Source: Blattamonas nauphoetae (Eukaryota; Preaxostyla; Oxymonadida). Taken from it: a DNA stretch of 64,000 nucleotides. The notes below the pieces were generated by a model that was given only the letters and a program-made list of their open reading frames with translations, did no database searches and was not told the origin of the DNA. Shown here in pieces: positions 11,476 through 21,940 of the stretch (positions are counted from its first letter, which is position 1; every line of letters starts with the position of its first letter). The stretch spans positions 1-64,000 of the forward strand of contig JARBJD010000352.1 in the NCBI GenBank assembly GCA_033064195.1. The letters are read 5' to 3'. Made by a program: the position numbers and the translations under genes.

Positions 11476-12546
11476 ATGGGCCTGATAATCAATAGATTTA
11501 ACAGCTGCTCCGGTTTAACTCGATCTTCTATGCCCTCCCCTCAGTTTCGGTTTTCAAGGGATTGCTCACGGTTCCTGAATTGGAAATACCATCGAAAAGA
11601 ATCTCAACGCAAAAAGGCCATCGTCTTTCGATCTCTCGTTGCCACTGTGAAGTTGCAGCCTGCACTTGATGCCTCTCTGGAAGCGAAAGCCGTTCAATTT
11701 CTCAAATCTCCGTCTTCAACATTCCCCGACTCGGCGGATGGTTTTCTCAACAGATTTGGACGAAACACTGATGAACCGTTGACCAACTTCGTACAGTCGA
11801 TTCTGGTACTCATTTCTTCCACCAATCCGGTCATCACCACAGCAGCATTGGAGATGCTGAGAACTCTGTTCGTCTGGAGTTCAACTAAATCCCTTCTTGC
11901 CCTCGTCCAAGCGGATTTGATCCCTCAAATCATCAACACTCTCAATCTCCAGTCTCTTTCTTTCGAAGAAGTCAAAGATATGCACATCAATCTCATGAAA
12001 ATCACCTGGTCGTCTCTCGCTCTCTCATCTCCGGATTCCCTCTCACAACTCGGAATTGAAGATCGAAATGAACAGCAAGCTGTTCGCACGACTGTTTTTC
12101 AGCAAGTTATCGCACCTTCGGAGAAGGATGTATGGCATTTGTGCATGAACCGCTTTTCGATGAACGATGGGATGCAATCCGAGATTTTTTTGTTACTTCT
12201 TGTTTCAATATTCAAGCTCTGTCCATATCATCGACCAACAATGGACTTTGTTCTTCTTATGCCAGTCTTTCTCGCGATCCCAAGTTGTTTCACATTCTTC
12301 GAGGAATATACCTCAATCTGGCGCTTTCTGTATGACATACTCGATATCCAGCGAGAATGGTACGAAACACGGGGCGAAGTGCAACAGCAATGGAGAACAG
12401 TGCAGCGAATGTTGAGAATGGAGGGCATCGAAGATGGGATTGAGGAAAAGTCGCTCAACTACCAAAACAACTGCGGAAGCTGGATTGTTACCAGCGCGAT
12501 TGGATGGAACAACCTGGAAGGCATGAACCGTCGCTGGGATGGATAA
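11476..12546 (+). CDS. ARM/HEAT-like array protein, copy 2
   Basis: 356 residues with stop TAA and all family boxes (C-S-R-F-L-N-W, V-F-R-S-L-V-A-T, A-D-L-I-P-Q-I-I-N-T-L-N, H-L-C-M-N-R, M-L-R-M-E-G). The leader differs from copy 1 and matches copy 10 at 27339 almost residue for residue through about residue 60 (P-S-P-Q-F-R-F-S-R-D-C-S). In contrast, the middle, from the F-V-W-S-S-T-K-S box to the M-P-V-F-L-A-I-P-S box, is nearly identical to copy 4 at 16343. The gene therefore reads as a mosaic of two paralogues. Module A follows. Function unknown. Confidence 0.85.
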   Translation: MGLIINRFNSCSGLTRSSMPSPQFRFSRDCSRFLNWKYHRKESQRKKAIVFRSLVATVKLQPALDASLEAKAVQFLKSPSSTFPDSADGFLNRFGRNTDEPLTNFVQSILVLISSTNPVITTAALEMLRTLFVWSSTKSLLALVQADLIPQIINTLNLQSLSFEEVKDMHINLMKITWSSLALSSPDSLSQLGIEDRNEQQAVRTTVFQQVIAPSEKDVWHLCMNRFSMNDGMQSEIFLLLLVSIFKLCPYHRPTMDFVLLMPVFLAIPSCFTFFEEYTSIWRFLYDILDIQREWYETRGEVQQQWRTVQRMLRMEGIEDGIEEKSLNYQNNCGSWIVTSAIGWNNLEGMNRRWDG

Positions 12547-13410
12547 AAAGAGAAGAACCAGCGATCGCTTCCACCTGTTTGGACTCCTCATGGTTTCATC
12601 AGCCAGTCTGAACGGCAGCTGTCCCCTCCCTCCACCACTCCTGCTTCGCCTCGCAATCAGATGCGATGGTGTCTGTCTCCGCGTTCTCGATTGTTCTCTT
12701 TGAGGACATCAAAAGACGATGCACTTGTGTCGCCCGTCCTCGACGTGCAGCTGAAGACGGATCTGTGGCTGACGAGCAATGGATCGTTTGTGTTGCCTTG
12801 GCCGTATCGTGTGGAGGTGAGCGACGAAGAGATGGACACCGCTGTCACCGTGTTCTGTCCACTCCAGACTGTGGTGTGGATCCTTCACTCCTCCCCTCCC
12901 TCTCCCAGATCGGTCTGAAGATTCTGATGTCCCACCTAGTGACTGAAGCTCGTCGGCATGCTCGCGACAATTCGGAGGCATCGACTCGCTCTCTCCTCGT
13001 CTGCCTTCTCGCTGGCTGCTCGTCCAACTGGTCCATCGCCCTCCACCCTGATTGTCGACTCGCTCTCTCCATGTTCCCCACTCTGACCCGTTGACCGCCC
13101 TTTCACCGCTTTCTTCGAAAATGGAGCAGGACAGCGATTTTTCGAGGCTTGTTCTGAATCAGGACTCTCTGTTGTGTCTGCACGCTTCATCAGTGCTGCT
13201 GGTGTTGTGTTCGTTTGTCGAAGTGGATGACCGATCTCGACTGGAGGTGAAGAAACAACATATTTCTTGTTGAACTCACACACTCTTCCCTTTCTGCACT
13301 CGAACTGAGATGGATGTCGACCTCGTCCATTCTGACCAGTCCTCACGTTTTGTGAAGCATCATGACTTTGTATCGTTCGCAGGCTTTCTCTTCCTTTTGG
13401 ATGGATATTT
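12547..13410. repeat. Intergenic module A (with tail D), first copy
   Basis: The core at about 12560-12925 (landmarks CAGCGATCGCTTCCACCTG, TCATCAGCCAGTCTGAACGG, GATGTGGCTGACGAGCAAT-like words) recurs after the genes ending at 17416, 21320 and 30090. A tail at about 12979-13265 recurs at about 31137-31425. In the core the frame beginning M-R-W-C-L-S-P-R-S is the longest shared one (about 85 codons). The tail holds a shared short frame starting M-E-Q-(D/E)-S-D-F-S. These may be scraps of a second host gene family, not recognised. Confidence 0.6.
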
Positions 13411-13417
13411 CATCTCA
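13411..13417 (+). promoter_or_regulatory. CATCTCA box of array gene 3
   Basis: CATCTCA sits 31 nt before the TGACCC motif and 69 nt before the ATG, the same spacing as in six other array genes. Confidence 0.5.
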
Positions 13418-13441
13418 CGATTATTGTTGAAGACATTTCTT

Positions 13442-13455
13442 TGACCCATAACGAG
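13442..13455 (+). promoter_or_regulatory. Start-site-like motif of array gene 3
   Basis: TGACCCATAACGAG, the best form of the motif, 38 nt before the ATG at 13480. Confidence 0.65.
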
Positions 13456-13479
13456 TGATTCGACTCAGAGTCAGGAAGA

Positions 13480-14550
13480 ATGAACCCGATAGTCGAGAAA
13501 ACAGACACCTCCTCAAATACTACACCCTCTACAATGCCCTCCCCTCAGCTTGCATTTTCAATGGATAGCTCACCGTTCCTGAATTGGACGTACAATCCAG
13601 ACGAATCTGACGAAGACAAGGCCGTTGTCTTTCGATCTCTTGTTGCCACTTTGAAGTCACAGGATGCACTTGATGACTCTCTGGAAGAGAAAGCCGTTGA
13701 ATTTCTCGAATCTGTGACTCCGGATGATGAAGAGTTTGCAGATCTTTATGTCGACGGATTTGCATCGAACTCTGATAAATCGTTGACCATCTTCCTTCTG
13801 TCCATTATGTTCCTCATTTCTTCTGGAAGTCAGGTCATCAAGACCGCAACAATGAAGATGCTGAGATATCTCCCCTGTAACTGCACACCTGAAGTCCGAT
13901 TTCCCCTCGTCCAAGCGGATCTGATCCCTCAACTCATCAACACTCTCAATCCCCAGGATCATTCTTTCGAAGAAGCGGAAGATCTCCACATCTGTCTCTT
14001 GTCAATCATGAACGCGACATTCGGTCTCACAACCCCGTTAGGTCTGGATGACCTCTCAGTTGTCGATGATATTGAAACAGAAGATGTTCACGAGGCGGTG
14101 TTGAAGCAAGCTCTCGTTCCTTCGGAGAAATATCTTTGCCATCTGTGCATGAATCGCCATTCGATCATCGATGGGGACCAATCTTCAGAGTTCATGAAAC
14201 TCCTCGCCCAACTCATCGGACTATGCACTCATTGTGAGTTCTCAATGAACATTGTTCGTGATGTGCCCGTCATGCTCACGATTCCAAGTTGTCTCACATT
14301 CTTCGAAGATGAACGCTCAATCGGGTATTTTCTGTGGGAAATGAACTATTCGCAAGAAGCATGTAACAGAGAAAGGGGCAAAATGCGACGAATGATGAAG
14401 ACAGTGCATCGAATGTTGAGAATGGAGGGCTTCGAAGATGTGATTGAAGAAAAGCTGCAAAACGACGAAGACGAAAGCGGAAGTGATCTTTTTGCCGAAT
14501 TGCTCAAATGGAACAACTGGCTGGGCATGAACATTCCAAAACAGAACTAG
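13480..14550 (+). CDS. ARM/HEAT-like array protein, copy 3
   Basis: 356 residues, stop TAG. The leader is unique in the array (M-N-P-I-V-E-K-T-D). The D-S-S-P-F-L-N-W box, F-R-S-L-V-A-T, A-D-L-I-P-Q-L-I-N-T-L-N-P, Y-L-C-H-L-C-M-N-R and V-H-R-M-L-R-M-E-G-F-E-D boxes are present. The central acidic stretch (S-V-V-D-D-I-E-T-E-D) and the N-Y-S-Q-E segment near residue 290 are shared in part with copy 11 at 31687. The gene ends G-M-N-I-P and is followed by module B, as are the other copies ending M-N-I (21979 and 31687). The C-terminal type and the downstream module therefore travel together. Confidence 0.85.
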   Translation: MNPIVEKTDTSSNTTPSTMPSPQLAFSMDSSPFLNWTYNPDESDEDKAVVFRSLVATLKSQDALDDSLEEKAVEFLESVTPDDEEFADLYVDGFASNSDKSLTIFLLSIMFLISSGSQVIKTATMKMLRYLPCNCTPEVRFPLVQADLIPQLINTLNPQDHSFEEAEDLHICLLSIMNATFGLTTPLGLDDLSVVDDIETEDVHEAVLKQALVPSEKYLCHLCMNRHSIIDGDQSSEFMKLLAQLIGLCTHCEFSMNIVRDVPVMLTIPSCLTFFEDERSIGYFLWEMNYSQEACNRERGKMRRMMKTVHRMLRMEGFEDVIEEKLQNDEDESGSDLFAELLKWNNWLGMNIPKQN

Positions 14551-15470
14551 AAACCGACAGGAATCAGCGAACGTTCCGAACAGTTCCTGGCATCTTTTGA
14601 GCAATAATCACTGTTTGTGTCTCATGTATCGACTCTGGCATCACCTTGTGGTTTGGTTTGACGGAACAATTCGGATTCTGTTCAAGGAACATCACTTCAA
14701 ATCGCCAGAATCATGCAACTTGAACGATCAACCCCAATCGCACCCGAAATGACCGAAATCAAGTGGAAATCACACCAACGTATCGCCATTTATCTCGACT
14801 GCCCTTCTTCTTCACCGTAACCATGATCAGTTGTCCTATCGCAACACTCCAACAATCTCCGCCTCAATTGTCCGCGATGTCCAATCCTAACGATCTTCAT
14901 CGTTCCACACACTCTCTCTGCTCTCCCTTTTCAAGATGATGCCTGAATGATCTCTTCACTTGATGCAGCAGGTGTGAATGGGATGACAACACTGACGAAA
15001 GTGAAATTCAGGCCGACGAGGGACATGGTGCTGATCAGCCCACCAATCAGCACAACATCATTTCAGTTGTTTGGTGTCTGCCACTGCGTTCTCATGAAGC
15101 ATATCATTCTGCTCTCCCAACGAAATGACGCATTGGCCACACATCGCCACAAGTCCCTCCGCATTGCCAATCTCAAATGATTGTGTGCTGACCCATCACC
15201 AAGACAGCATTCACCGCACTCATTTCGTTGGAGTCGTTGGCAATTTCTGCGATGAAGCCAAAACAGACAGCGGAATTGTCGTCGATGCTTGAAGTCACTG
15301 AAGATGTGCAAATCCCATCCAGACGAAGGAAAACATGCAACAATGAACGACAAAGTTGGGATGGGCATAATTAGCCCTCGCAAACACAAATACGGGGCAA
15401 TGGACGATCGGAATCAACTGGTCCTGGACAATCCAGACAACAAAATTTTGCGAGCCCATTCGACTGTTTT
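14551..15470. repeat. Intergenic module B, first copy
   Basis: The 3' flank shared with 23050-23570 and 32758-33690. Landmarks are CAGAACTAGAAAC and AACGGCTCACTTCAAATCG-like words near the start, then CTCTCTGCTCTC and GGTGTGAATGGGATGACA. On the minus strand, about 14960-15389 carries short frames with hydrophobic runs that match the corresponding frames at 33143-33552, so a decayed minus-strand membrane-protein gene is possible. I do not recognise it. Confidence 0.5.
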
Positions 15471-16270
15471 CCCATCTTTCGTCGATGATTGTGTGAATTC
15501 CACCGAGTCCTTCCTCTCTCACTCTCTGCTTGCGGACAAATAGCTGACACATCTCCCGACTGAATTGTTCTCGCTTCACAATTTGGAAACGTCGGATTCT
15601 TCGTTCAACTCGCTCGTGATCATCCGATCGTTGATCTCTCAGCTCGCATCGCTTGTGATCATTTCTTTTGGATCCAACGACATTGAGGCTGTTTCAAGCG
15701 AGCTGTTCCGTCTCCCCACGCTGCCACTCTGCTCTTCTCACCGCACGAAATGCCCTCCCTCCCATCACCTCCCTCGGCCCCCAAAATTGTGAGTGGTCTC
15801 TTGGCTTTGTGGATCCACTCAGCACATCGCTGATATCTGAGACAATCGGGAACATTGACGCATCATCGTGTTGTTGTCTGTCCTCTGGAGTGGCTGTTGT
15901 TTGTGTCGAACCTGCTGACCTCTGTGCCCCCACTTCTCTCGCGATTTCTGAGCTGAACACTCTCTCACTTGCTGGGGACAGGATTTCGGAGCTTCCGCTC
16001 AATTTCTTTCTCTCGCTGCCGAACTTGCGTCGCGTGGAGTTGTCGTTGAACGCACTGACGCTGACGATTCATCGAATCATGCTCGCCGCACAGCAGACGC
16101 ACTGGCACTGGCCTCTTCTTTTTCGTGTCCGTCTTGTTTGTGTAAGCCCCCCGCTCACAATGATTGTTCTGAAATGTCGTTGTTGTTCGTCTCGTTCGTA
16201 GGTTTCCTCTTGATTCATGAATCGATGCAATCATCGTTGGTTTCCGTTTCTTCTTCCTTTTGGACGTCGT
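15471..16270 (+). pseudogene. Decayed leucine-rich-repeat gene, copy 1
   Basis: LRR-type repeats are readable in two frames. The first, near 15540-15720, has L-T-H-L-P-T-E-L-F-S-L-H-N-L-E and then N-D-I-E-A-V-S-S-E-L-F-R-L-P. The second, near 15940-16060, has L-N-T-L-S-L-A-G-D-R-I-S-E-L-P and S-L-P-N-L-R-R-V-E-L-S-L-N. The frames are separated by at least one shift, and an in-frame TAG lies just before the first. A GT...AG pair near 16140-16200 could be an intron. Two sister relics lie at about 23570-24340 and 33690-34210. LRR proteins usually bind other proteins; nothing more specific can be said. Confidence 0.65.
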
Positions 16271-16273
16271 TTT

Positions 16274-16280
16274 CATCTCA
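16274..16280 (+). promoter_or_regulatory. CATCTCA box of array gene 4
   Basis: CATCTCA 31 nt before the TGACCC motif and 69 nt before the ATG. Confidence 0.5.
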
Positions 16281-16304
16281 TAATCATTCTTTCATCCATT
16301 CATT

Positions 16305-16318
16305 TGACCCATAACGAG
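16305..16318 (+). promoter_or_regulatory. Start-site-like motif of array gene 4
   Basis: TGACCCATAACGAG 38 nt before the ATG at 16343. Confidence 0.65.
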
Positions 16319-16342
16319 TGATTTTCCTCTGAATCAGAAACA

Positions 16343-17416
16343 ATGACGACCTTAGACACAAAACCATGCTCTACCACCGATTCTACTTGCCCTGGTATCT
16401 CTTCACTCTGCTTCTCACATTGTCCAGACTGTTCTCTTTTCATGAATTGGAACGAAGAAGAACTTGAATCTGATGGCGAACTGGCCGCTGTCTTTCGATC
16501 TCTCGTTGCCACTGTACAGTTGCAGCCTGCACTTGATGCCTCTCTGGAAGCGAAAGCCGTCGACTTTCTCGAATCTGTGTATTCAACATTCGCCAAATCA
16601 CACGATGTTTTCCTCAGCGTCTTTGGGCGTAACACTGATGAATCGTTGACCAACTTCGTACAGTCGATTCTGGTGCTCATTTCTTCAGCCAATCAGGCCA
16701 TTACCACAGCAACAATGGAGATGCTGAGAACTCTGTTCGTCTGGAGTTCAACTAAATCCCTTCTTGCCCTCGTCCAAGCGGATTTGATCCCTCAAATCAT
16801 CAACACTCTCAATCTCCAGTCTCTTTCTTTCGAAGAAGTCAAAGATATGCACATCAATCTCATGAAAATCACCTGGTCGTCTCTCGCTCTCTCATCTCCG
16901 GATTCCCTCTCACAACTCGGAATTGAAGATCGAAATGAACAGCAAGCTGTTCGCACGACTGTTATTCAGCAAGTTATCGCACCTTCGGAGAAGTATCTTT
17001 GGCATTTGTGCGCGAACCGCTTTTCGTACGTCGATGAGACGCAATCCGAGATTTTTTTGTTACTTCTTGTTTCAATATTCAAGCTCTGTCCATATCATCG
17101 ACCAACAATGGACTTTGTTCTTCTTATGCCAGTCTTTCTCGCGATCCCAAGTTGTCTCGCATTATTGAAGAAGGATACCACAATCTGGCGTTTTCTGTAT
17201 GAAATGATCATTACACATGAGGAATGGTACGAAACACGGGGCGAAGTGCAACAGCAATGGAGAACAGTGCAGCGAATGTTGAGAATGGAGGGCATCGAAG
17301 ATGGGATTGAGGAAAAGTCGCTCAACTACCAAAACAACTGCGGAAGCTGGATTGTTACCAGTGCGATTGGATGGAACAACGATCAACAGGGCATGAACTG
17401 TCACAGAGATGGATAG
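16343..17416 (+). CDS. ARM/HEAT-like array protein, copy 4
   Basis: 357 residues, stop TAG. The leader (M-T-T-L-D-T-K-P-C-S) and the N-W-N-E-E-x-L-E-S-D-G-E box match copies 6 and 9. From about residue 100 to 270 it is nearly identical to copy 2, including the unusual L-L-L-L-V-S-I-F-K-L-C-P-Y-H stretch. The V-Q-R-M-L-R-M-E-G-I-E-D-G-I-E-E box and the C-terminal S-W-I-V-T-S-A-I-G-W-N-N are shared with copies 2 and 7. The leader resembles one paralogue and the body another, which points to recombination or gene conversion. It is followed by module A. Function unknown. Confidence 0.85.
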   Translation: MTTLDTKPCSTTDSTCPGISSLCFSHCPDCSLFMNWNEEELESDGELAAVFRSLVATVQLQPALDASLEAKAVDFLESVYSTFAKSHDVFLSVFGRNTDESLTNFVQSILVLISSANQAITTATMEMLRTLFVWSSTKSLLALVQADLIPQIINTLNLQSLSFEEVKDMHINLMKITWSSLALSSPDSLSQLGIEDRNEQQAVRTTVIQQVIAPSEKYLWHLCANRFSYVDETQSEIFLLLLVSIFKLCPYHRPTMDFVLLMPVFLAIPSCLALLKKDTTIWRFLYEMIITHEEWYETRGEVQQQWRTVQRMLRMEGIEDGIEEKSLNYQNNCGSWIVTSAIGWNNDQQGMNCHRDG

Positions 17417-18330
17417 AGTGAGATAGAACCAGCGATCGCTTCCACCTGTTCGCACGCCGCATGGTTTCATCAGCCAGTCTGAACGGCAGCTGTCCCCTCC
17501 CTCCACCACTCCTGCTTCGCCTCGCAATCAGATGCGATGGTGTCTGTCTCCGCGTTCTCGATTGTTCTCTTTGAGGACATCAAAAGACGATGCACCTGTG
17601 TCGCCCGTCCTCGACGTGCAGCTGAAGACGGATCTGTGGCTGACGAGCAATGAATCGTTTGTGTTGTCTTGGCCGTGTTGTGTGGAGGTGAGCGACGAAG
17701 AGATGGACACCGCTGTGACTGTATTCTATCCACTCCAGACTGTGGTGTGGATCCTTCACTCCTCCCCTCCCTCTCCCAGATCGGTCTGAAGATTCATATT
17801 TACCGCCAAGCAAACAACGCTCGTCAGCGTGTTCACGACGATGCTGAGGCGATGACAGCTCGAACATCAGCCACAGCGCATCCATCACTCACTGTGACGG
17901 ATTTCGAAGATCACAAGGGGGAAGTGAACAACGAGGGTTCGGGAACAATCAAGCTTGGACTTGGGGAGGACGAGAAGCTGATTGGTTGATTTGTCGATGG
18001 AGGAGAACCAGCAACGAATCCCTGTTCACTTTCGCGCTTGAAGTGAGATGTGAGAAACAAGCAGCTCGAAAACAAGATCCTTCGACGCGACATGACCTCG
18101 CTCGATGGGCGGCAGAACATCACATTCGCAGATTGTCAGTCAGACGCCGTTCACACAGTCTTCCCTTCGTGCACTCGAACTGAGAGGGAAGACAGAAGAC
18201 GCACAGAAAAGTCCGACGATCCACTCCAACTTCTTCCCATTCGACCTCGTCCATTCTGACCATTTCTCACGTTTTGTGAAGCATTGTGACTTTGTGTCGT
18301 TCGCAGGCTTTCTCTTCCTTTGGGATGGAT
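17417..18330. repeat. Intergenic modules A and E, second copy
   Basis: The module A core is at 17430-17790. It is followed by a stretch (about 17960-18080) shared with 30650-30770, and by module E (about 18090-18260, landmark CATCACATTCGCAGATTGTC) shared with 21665-21830 and 30773-30835. A 69-codon frame at 18050-18259 contains N-K-Q-L-E-N-K-I-L-R-R-D and reads like a real protein end, so a second decayed host gene may be buried here. It is not recognised. Confidence 0.55.
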
Positions 18331-18334
18331 GTTT

Positions 18335-18341
18335 CATCTCA
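18335..18341 (+). promoter_or_regulatory. CATCTCA box of array gene 5
   Basis: CATCTCA 31 nt before the TGACCC motif and 69 nt before the ATG. Confidence 0.5.
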
Positions 18342-18365
18342 CGATTCTTATTTCAGAATTATCTC

Positions 18366-18379
18366 TGACCCATAACGAA
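18366..18379 (+). promoter_or_regulatory. Start-site-like motif of array gene 5
   Basis: TGACCCATAACGAA 38 nt before the ATG at 18404. Confidence 0.65.
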
Positions 18380-18403
18380 TGATTTTTCTCTGAATCAGAA
18401 GTA

Positions 18404-19465
18404 ATGACGACGGTAGTTACGAAGAAATTATACTCTATTGATTCTCCTTACCCTGGTATCTCTTCACACTGCTTTTCACATTGTCCAGACTGTTCCCTTT
18501 TCCTGAATTGGAACGAAGAACGTCTTGAATCTGATGGCGAAGTGGCAGCTGTCCTTCGATCTCTCGTTGCCACTTTGCAGTCCAATGCTTCCCTTGATGA
18601 CTCTCTGGAAGGGAAAGCCGTGAGATTTCTCAAATATGTTTCTCCACTCCACATCAAATCAACAACTGCTCTTCTCCACAGCTTTGCTTCGAACTCTGAT
18701 GAATCTCTGAGCATCTTCATCCAGTCCATTGTAGTGCTCCTTTCTTCTGCAAGTAAGGTCATCACCAAGGCAGCAATAAGGATGCTCGATTTTATCACGA
18801 TCTGTTCAGTTGAAGTCCGACTTGCCCTCGCCAAAGCTGATCTGATCCCTCAACTCATCAACACTCTCAATCCACCGTCTCTTTCTTTCACCGAGACAGT
18901 CGATATCCACAGTTCTCTCCTTCACATTGTCACCAATTCCTTCTGGCTCGCATCTCCATATTGTCTTGCACAACTCGGAATTGAAGATCGGAATGAACAA
19001 CTAGCTGTCCACGAGGCGGTTTTGCAGCAAGTTCTCACCCCTTCCGAGAAGTATATATGCCATTTGTGTGGAAACCGCTTCTCGATCGTGGAGGGGGAAC
19101 TGTCGACTGCTTTCATGGTTCTTCTTTCTTCCCTACTTGAAATAACTCCTTGTTATCAACCAACAATGGAATTTGTTCTTCATCTGCCAGTCTTTCTCGC
19201 CATCCCAAGTTGTCTCACATTCTTCGAAGATGATCAGTCAATCTGGCGTTTTCTGTACTTTATGGTCGATGCCTGCGAAAAATGGAAAGAACAAAGTGAA
19301 GATGAGCGACAGATGGAGAAGACAGTGCGTCGATAGTTGAGAATGGAGGGCGTCGAAGATGTGATTGAGGAAAGGCTCCGACACAACAAAAATGGGAACT
19401 TCGGAGGACGTATTGTAGTCGACTCGATCAAATGGAACAATCAGCAAGGCATGAACCTTCCCTGA
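18404..19465 (+). pseudogene. ARM/HEAT-like array protein, copy 5, with an in-frame TAG
   Basis: Homology runs over 353 codons, but codon 311 is TAG (19334-19336), where other copies have the ATG of the R-M-L-R-M-E-G box. The frame then continues unbroken through V-E-D-V-I-E-E and a W-N-N end to a TGA at 19463-19465. The leader is the M-T-T-x-x-T-K type (L-Y-S-I-D-S-P), and the body matches copy 9 closely (L-L-H-S-F-A-S-N-S-D-E-S-L-S-I-F). It could be a recent pseudogene, or a functional 310-residue protein lacking the last 43 residues. The promoter boxes are intact. It is followed by module C. Confidence 0.8.
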
Positions 19466-20190
19466 CGTGGATGGAAAGACCACAGAACCAGCTCCTCATT
19501 CTCCCGTGTGTGTCGCCCATCTTCGGCAGCAGCTCAAGAATGGACCCATCCACTCGCGATTTGTGGTCGGATGGGACGCGTTGGCCGATGCGGACATCGA
19601 TGTGGATGCGACAGGATGTCATCCATCTCCCCTTGGGGCAGACCCGCTTTTGGGATTGGCGTGCTCTCGTCACCTTCCCTGCTGTCTCTCATCGACCGGT
19701 CTGTCCCCAAAATGCTTCTTTCTCATCGTTGTTCATCTCGACACCTCGCCCGTCAGCGTATTTTTGAGAAATCGGAGATGGATGAAGACGAACACCAACC
19801 AGAAGCGAATGAAGACGCTTGACGAACATCGGAGCCTGGACTTGTGCAGGTCGAGGAGCTGATCGGTTCAGGCGAGACGGCCGAGTGATGGCTCGAGCAG
19901 GAGTGAGAGATCTGAACGACCATTGGATGTGAGACAGACCGAAATCAGGGATGGGAGAACAGGGAACGACCCACTGCTTCCGCAGCCGAATCAGGTCAGC
20001 TCCACACACCGCACATCTTCCACACAATCTCTCACAAATTGGTGACCGCTCTACGTTGCTTTTGAAGGATATGGAGTAGACGAGGCGTGGAGAGGAAGCG
20101 CGGATCCAGCAGGAACAGCTGGAGACGCAGCTCAGAGCGAGCCGAATGACGGGAAAGAGTTAAAAGTGTTGTGTCGTGTTTTCATGTTGT
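19466..20190. repeat. Intergenic module C, second copy
   Basis: Same landmarks as 9568-10195 (CCACTCGCGATTTGTGGTCG, GCGGACATCGATGTGGATGC). It continues with GCGAATGAAGACGCTTGACG and GTGCAGGTCGAGGAGCTGAT, which recur at about 25820-25880. There is no kept frame. Confidence 0.6.
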
Positions 20191-20197
20191 CATCTCA
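20191..20197 (+). promoter_or_regulatory. CATCTCA box of array gene 6
   Basis: CATCTCA 31 nt before the TGACCC motif. Confidence 0.5.
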
Positions 20198-20221
20198 CGT
20201 TTTTTGTTGAAGACTCCACTC

Positions 20222-20235
20222 TGACCCATAACGAG
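20222..20235 (+). promoter_or_regulatory. Start-site-like motif of array gene 6
   Basis: TGACCCATAACGAG 37 nt before the ATG at 20259, the only copy whose spacing differs by one. Confidence 0.65.
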
Positions 20236-20258
20236 CGACTTTCGAAGAGTCAGAAATA

Positions 20259-21320
20259 ATGACGGATTTAAACACAGAGATTATCACCTCCACTGATTGT
20301 CCTCGCGCTGGTCTCTCTTCACCCTGCTTGTCACATACTGCAGACTGCTCCCCGTTCCTAAATTGGACCGATGATCAAACTGAGTCAATTGACGGTTGGG
20401 ACGTTGTCTTTCGATCTCTCGTTGCCACTGTGAAGTTGCAGCCTGCCCTTGACGTCTCTCTGGAAGAGAAAACCGTCGACTTTCTCGAATTTGTGTCTTC
20501 AACCTTCCCCAACTCACTCGATCTTTTTCTCGACAGCTTTGCATCGAACTCTGATGAATCGTTGACCAACTTCGTACAGTCGATTGTGGTGCTTATTTCT
20601 TCGCCTAATCTTGTCATCACCACAGCCGCAATGGAGATGCTGAGAAATCTGTTTGTCTGGTGTTCAAATCAAGTCCTACTTGCCCTCGTCCAAGCGGATT
20701 TGATCCCTCAAATCATCAACACTCTCAATCCACAGTCTCTTTCCTTTGCAGAAACAGTCGATCTCTACACTAATCTCATGATAACCATCACCAATTCTCT
20801 CTGCCTTTCAACTCCGACTAGTCTCGGATATCTCGCATTTGAAGATGGGAATGAACAACAAGCTGTTCACGAGGCGGTTTTAAAGCAAGTTGTCGTACCT
20901 CCGGAGAAGTATATTTGCCATTTGTGCGTGAACCGCTTTTCGATCATCGATGAAGACCAATCGAAGAGTTTTCTGTCTCTCCTGGCCCAACTCCTCGACA
21001 TATCTCCTTCTTATCAACCCACCATGAATATTGTTCTTCATACGCCTGTCATTCTCACGATTCCAAGCTCTCTCGCGTTCATCGAACATGATCACTCAAT
21101 CTGGGCTTTTCTGTACTTTATGGTCGATATCCAGCGAGAATGGAACGAACCAAGGGGTAAGGAACGACAGACGTCAAAGGTAGTGAATCGAATGTTGAGA
21201 ATGGAGGGCATCGAAGATGGGATTGAGGAAAAGCTACAAAACGACCCAAACAACCGCGGGAGCTGGATTGTTACCAGTGCGATTGGATGGAACCATCGGC
21301 AGGGCATGAACCGTCGCTGA
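20259..21320 (+). CDS. ARM/HEAT-like array protein, copy 6
   Basis: 353 residues, stop TGA. The N-terminal half is of the R-A-G-L-S-S-P-C-L-S-H type with the N-W-T-D-D-Q-T-E-S-I-D box, shared almost exactly with copy 10 at 29029. Family boxes A-D-L-I-P-Q-I-I-N-T-L-N-P, Y-I-C-H-L-C-V-N-R-F-S-I-I and V-N-R-M-L-R-M-E-G are present. The C-terminal S-W-I-V-T-S-A-I-G-W-N end matches copies 2 and 4, and module A follows, as it does after those copies. Function unknown. Confidence 0.85.
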   Translation: MTDLNTEIITSTDCPRAGLSSPCLSHTADCSPFLNWTDDQTESIDGWDVVFRSLVATVKLQPALDVSLEEKTVDFLEFVSSTFPNSLDLFLDSFASNSDESLTNFVQSIVVLISSPNLVITTAAMEMLRNLFVWCSNQVLLALVQADLIPQIINTLNPQSLSFAETVDLYTNLMITITNSLCLSTPTSLGYLAFEDGNEQQAVHEAVLKQVVVPPEKYICHLCVNRFSIIDEDQSKSFLSLLAQLLDISPSYQPTMNIVLHTPVILTIPSSLAFIEHDHSIWAFLYFMVDIQREWNEPRGKERQTSKVVNRMLRMEGIEDGIEEKLQNDPNNRGSWIVTSAIGWNHRQGMNRR

Positions 21321-21905
21321 GATGGATAGAAAGAGACAGAACCAGCGATCGCTTCCACCTGTTTGCACGCCGCATGGTTTCATCAGCCAGTCTGAACGGC
21401 AGCTGTCCCCTCCCTCCACCACTCCTGCTTCGCCTCGCAATCAGATGCGATGGTGTCTGTCTCCGCGTTCTCGATTGTTCTCTTTGAGGACATCAAAAGA
21501 CGATGCACTTGTGTCGCCCGTCCTCGACGTGCAGCTGAAGACGGATCTGTGGCTGACGAGCAATGGATCGTTTGTGTTGTCTTGGCCGTGTTGTGTGGAG
21601 GTGAGCTAGGGAGAGATGGACAACGCTGTCACTGTGTTCTATCCACTCCAGACTGTGGTATGTAACATGACTTCGCTCGAAGGGCGCCAGAACATCACAT
21701 TCGCAGATTGTCAGTCAGACGCCGTTCACTCAGTCTTCCCTTCGTGCACTCGAACTGAGGGAGAAGACGAAAGGTGCACAGAAAAGTCCGACGAACCACT
21801 CCAACTTCTTCCCATTCGACCTCGTCCATTCTGACCATTTCTCACGTTTTGTGAAGCATTGTGACTTTGTGTCGTTCGTAAACTTTCTCTTCCTTTGGGA
21901 TGGAT
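21321..21905. repeat. Intergenic modules A and E, third copy (shortened)
   Basis: Module A core at 21330-21655, joined directly to module E at about 21665-21830. The roughly 300-bp stretch that separates them at 17790-18090 is missing here, so this copy carries an internal deletion relative to 17417-18330 and 30091-30840. Confidence 0.6.
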
Positions 21906-21909
21906 GTTT

Positions 21910-21916
21910 CATCTCA
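21910..21916 (+). promoter_or_regulatory. CATCTCA box of array gene 7
   Basis: CATCTCA 31 nt before the TGACCC motif and 69 nt before the ATG. Confidence 0.5.
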
Positions 21917-21940
21917 CGATTATTGTTGAAAACTCCTCAC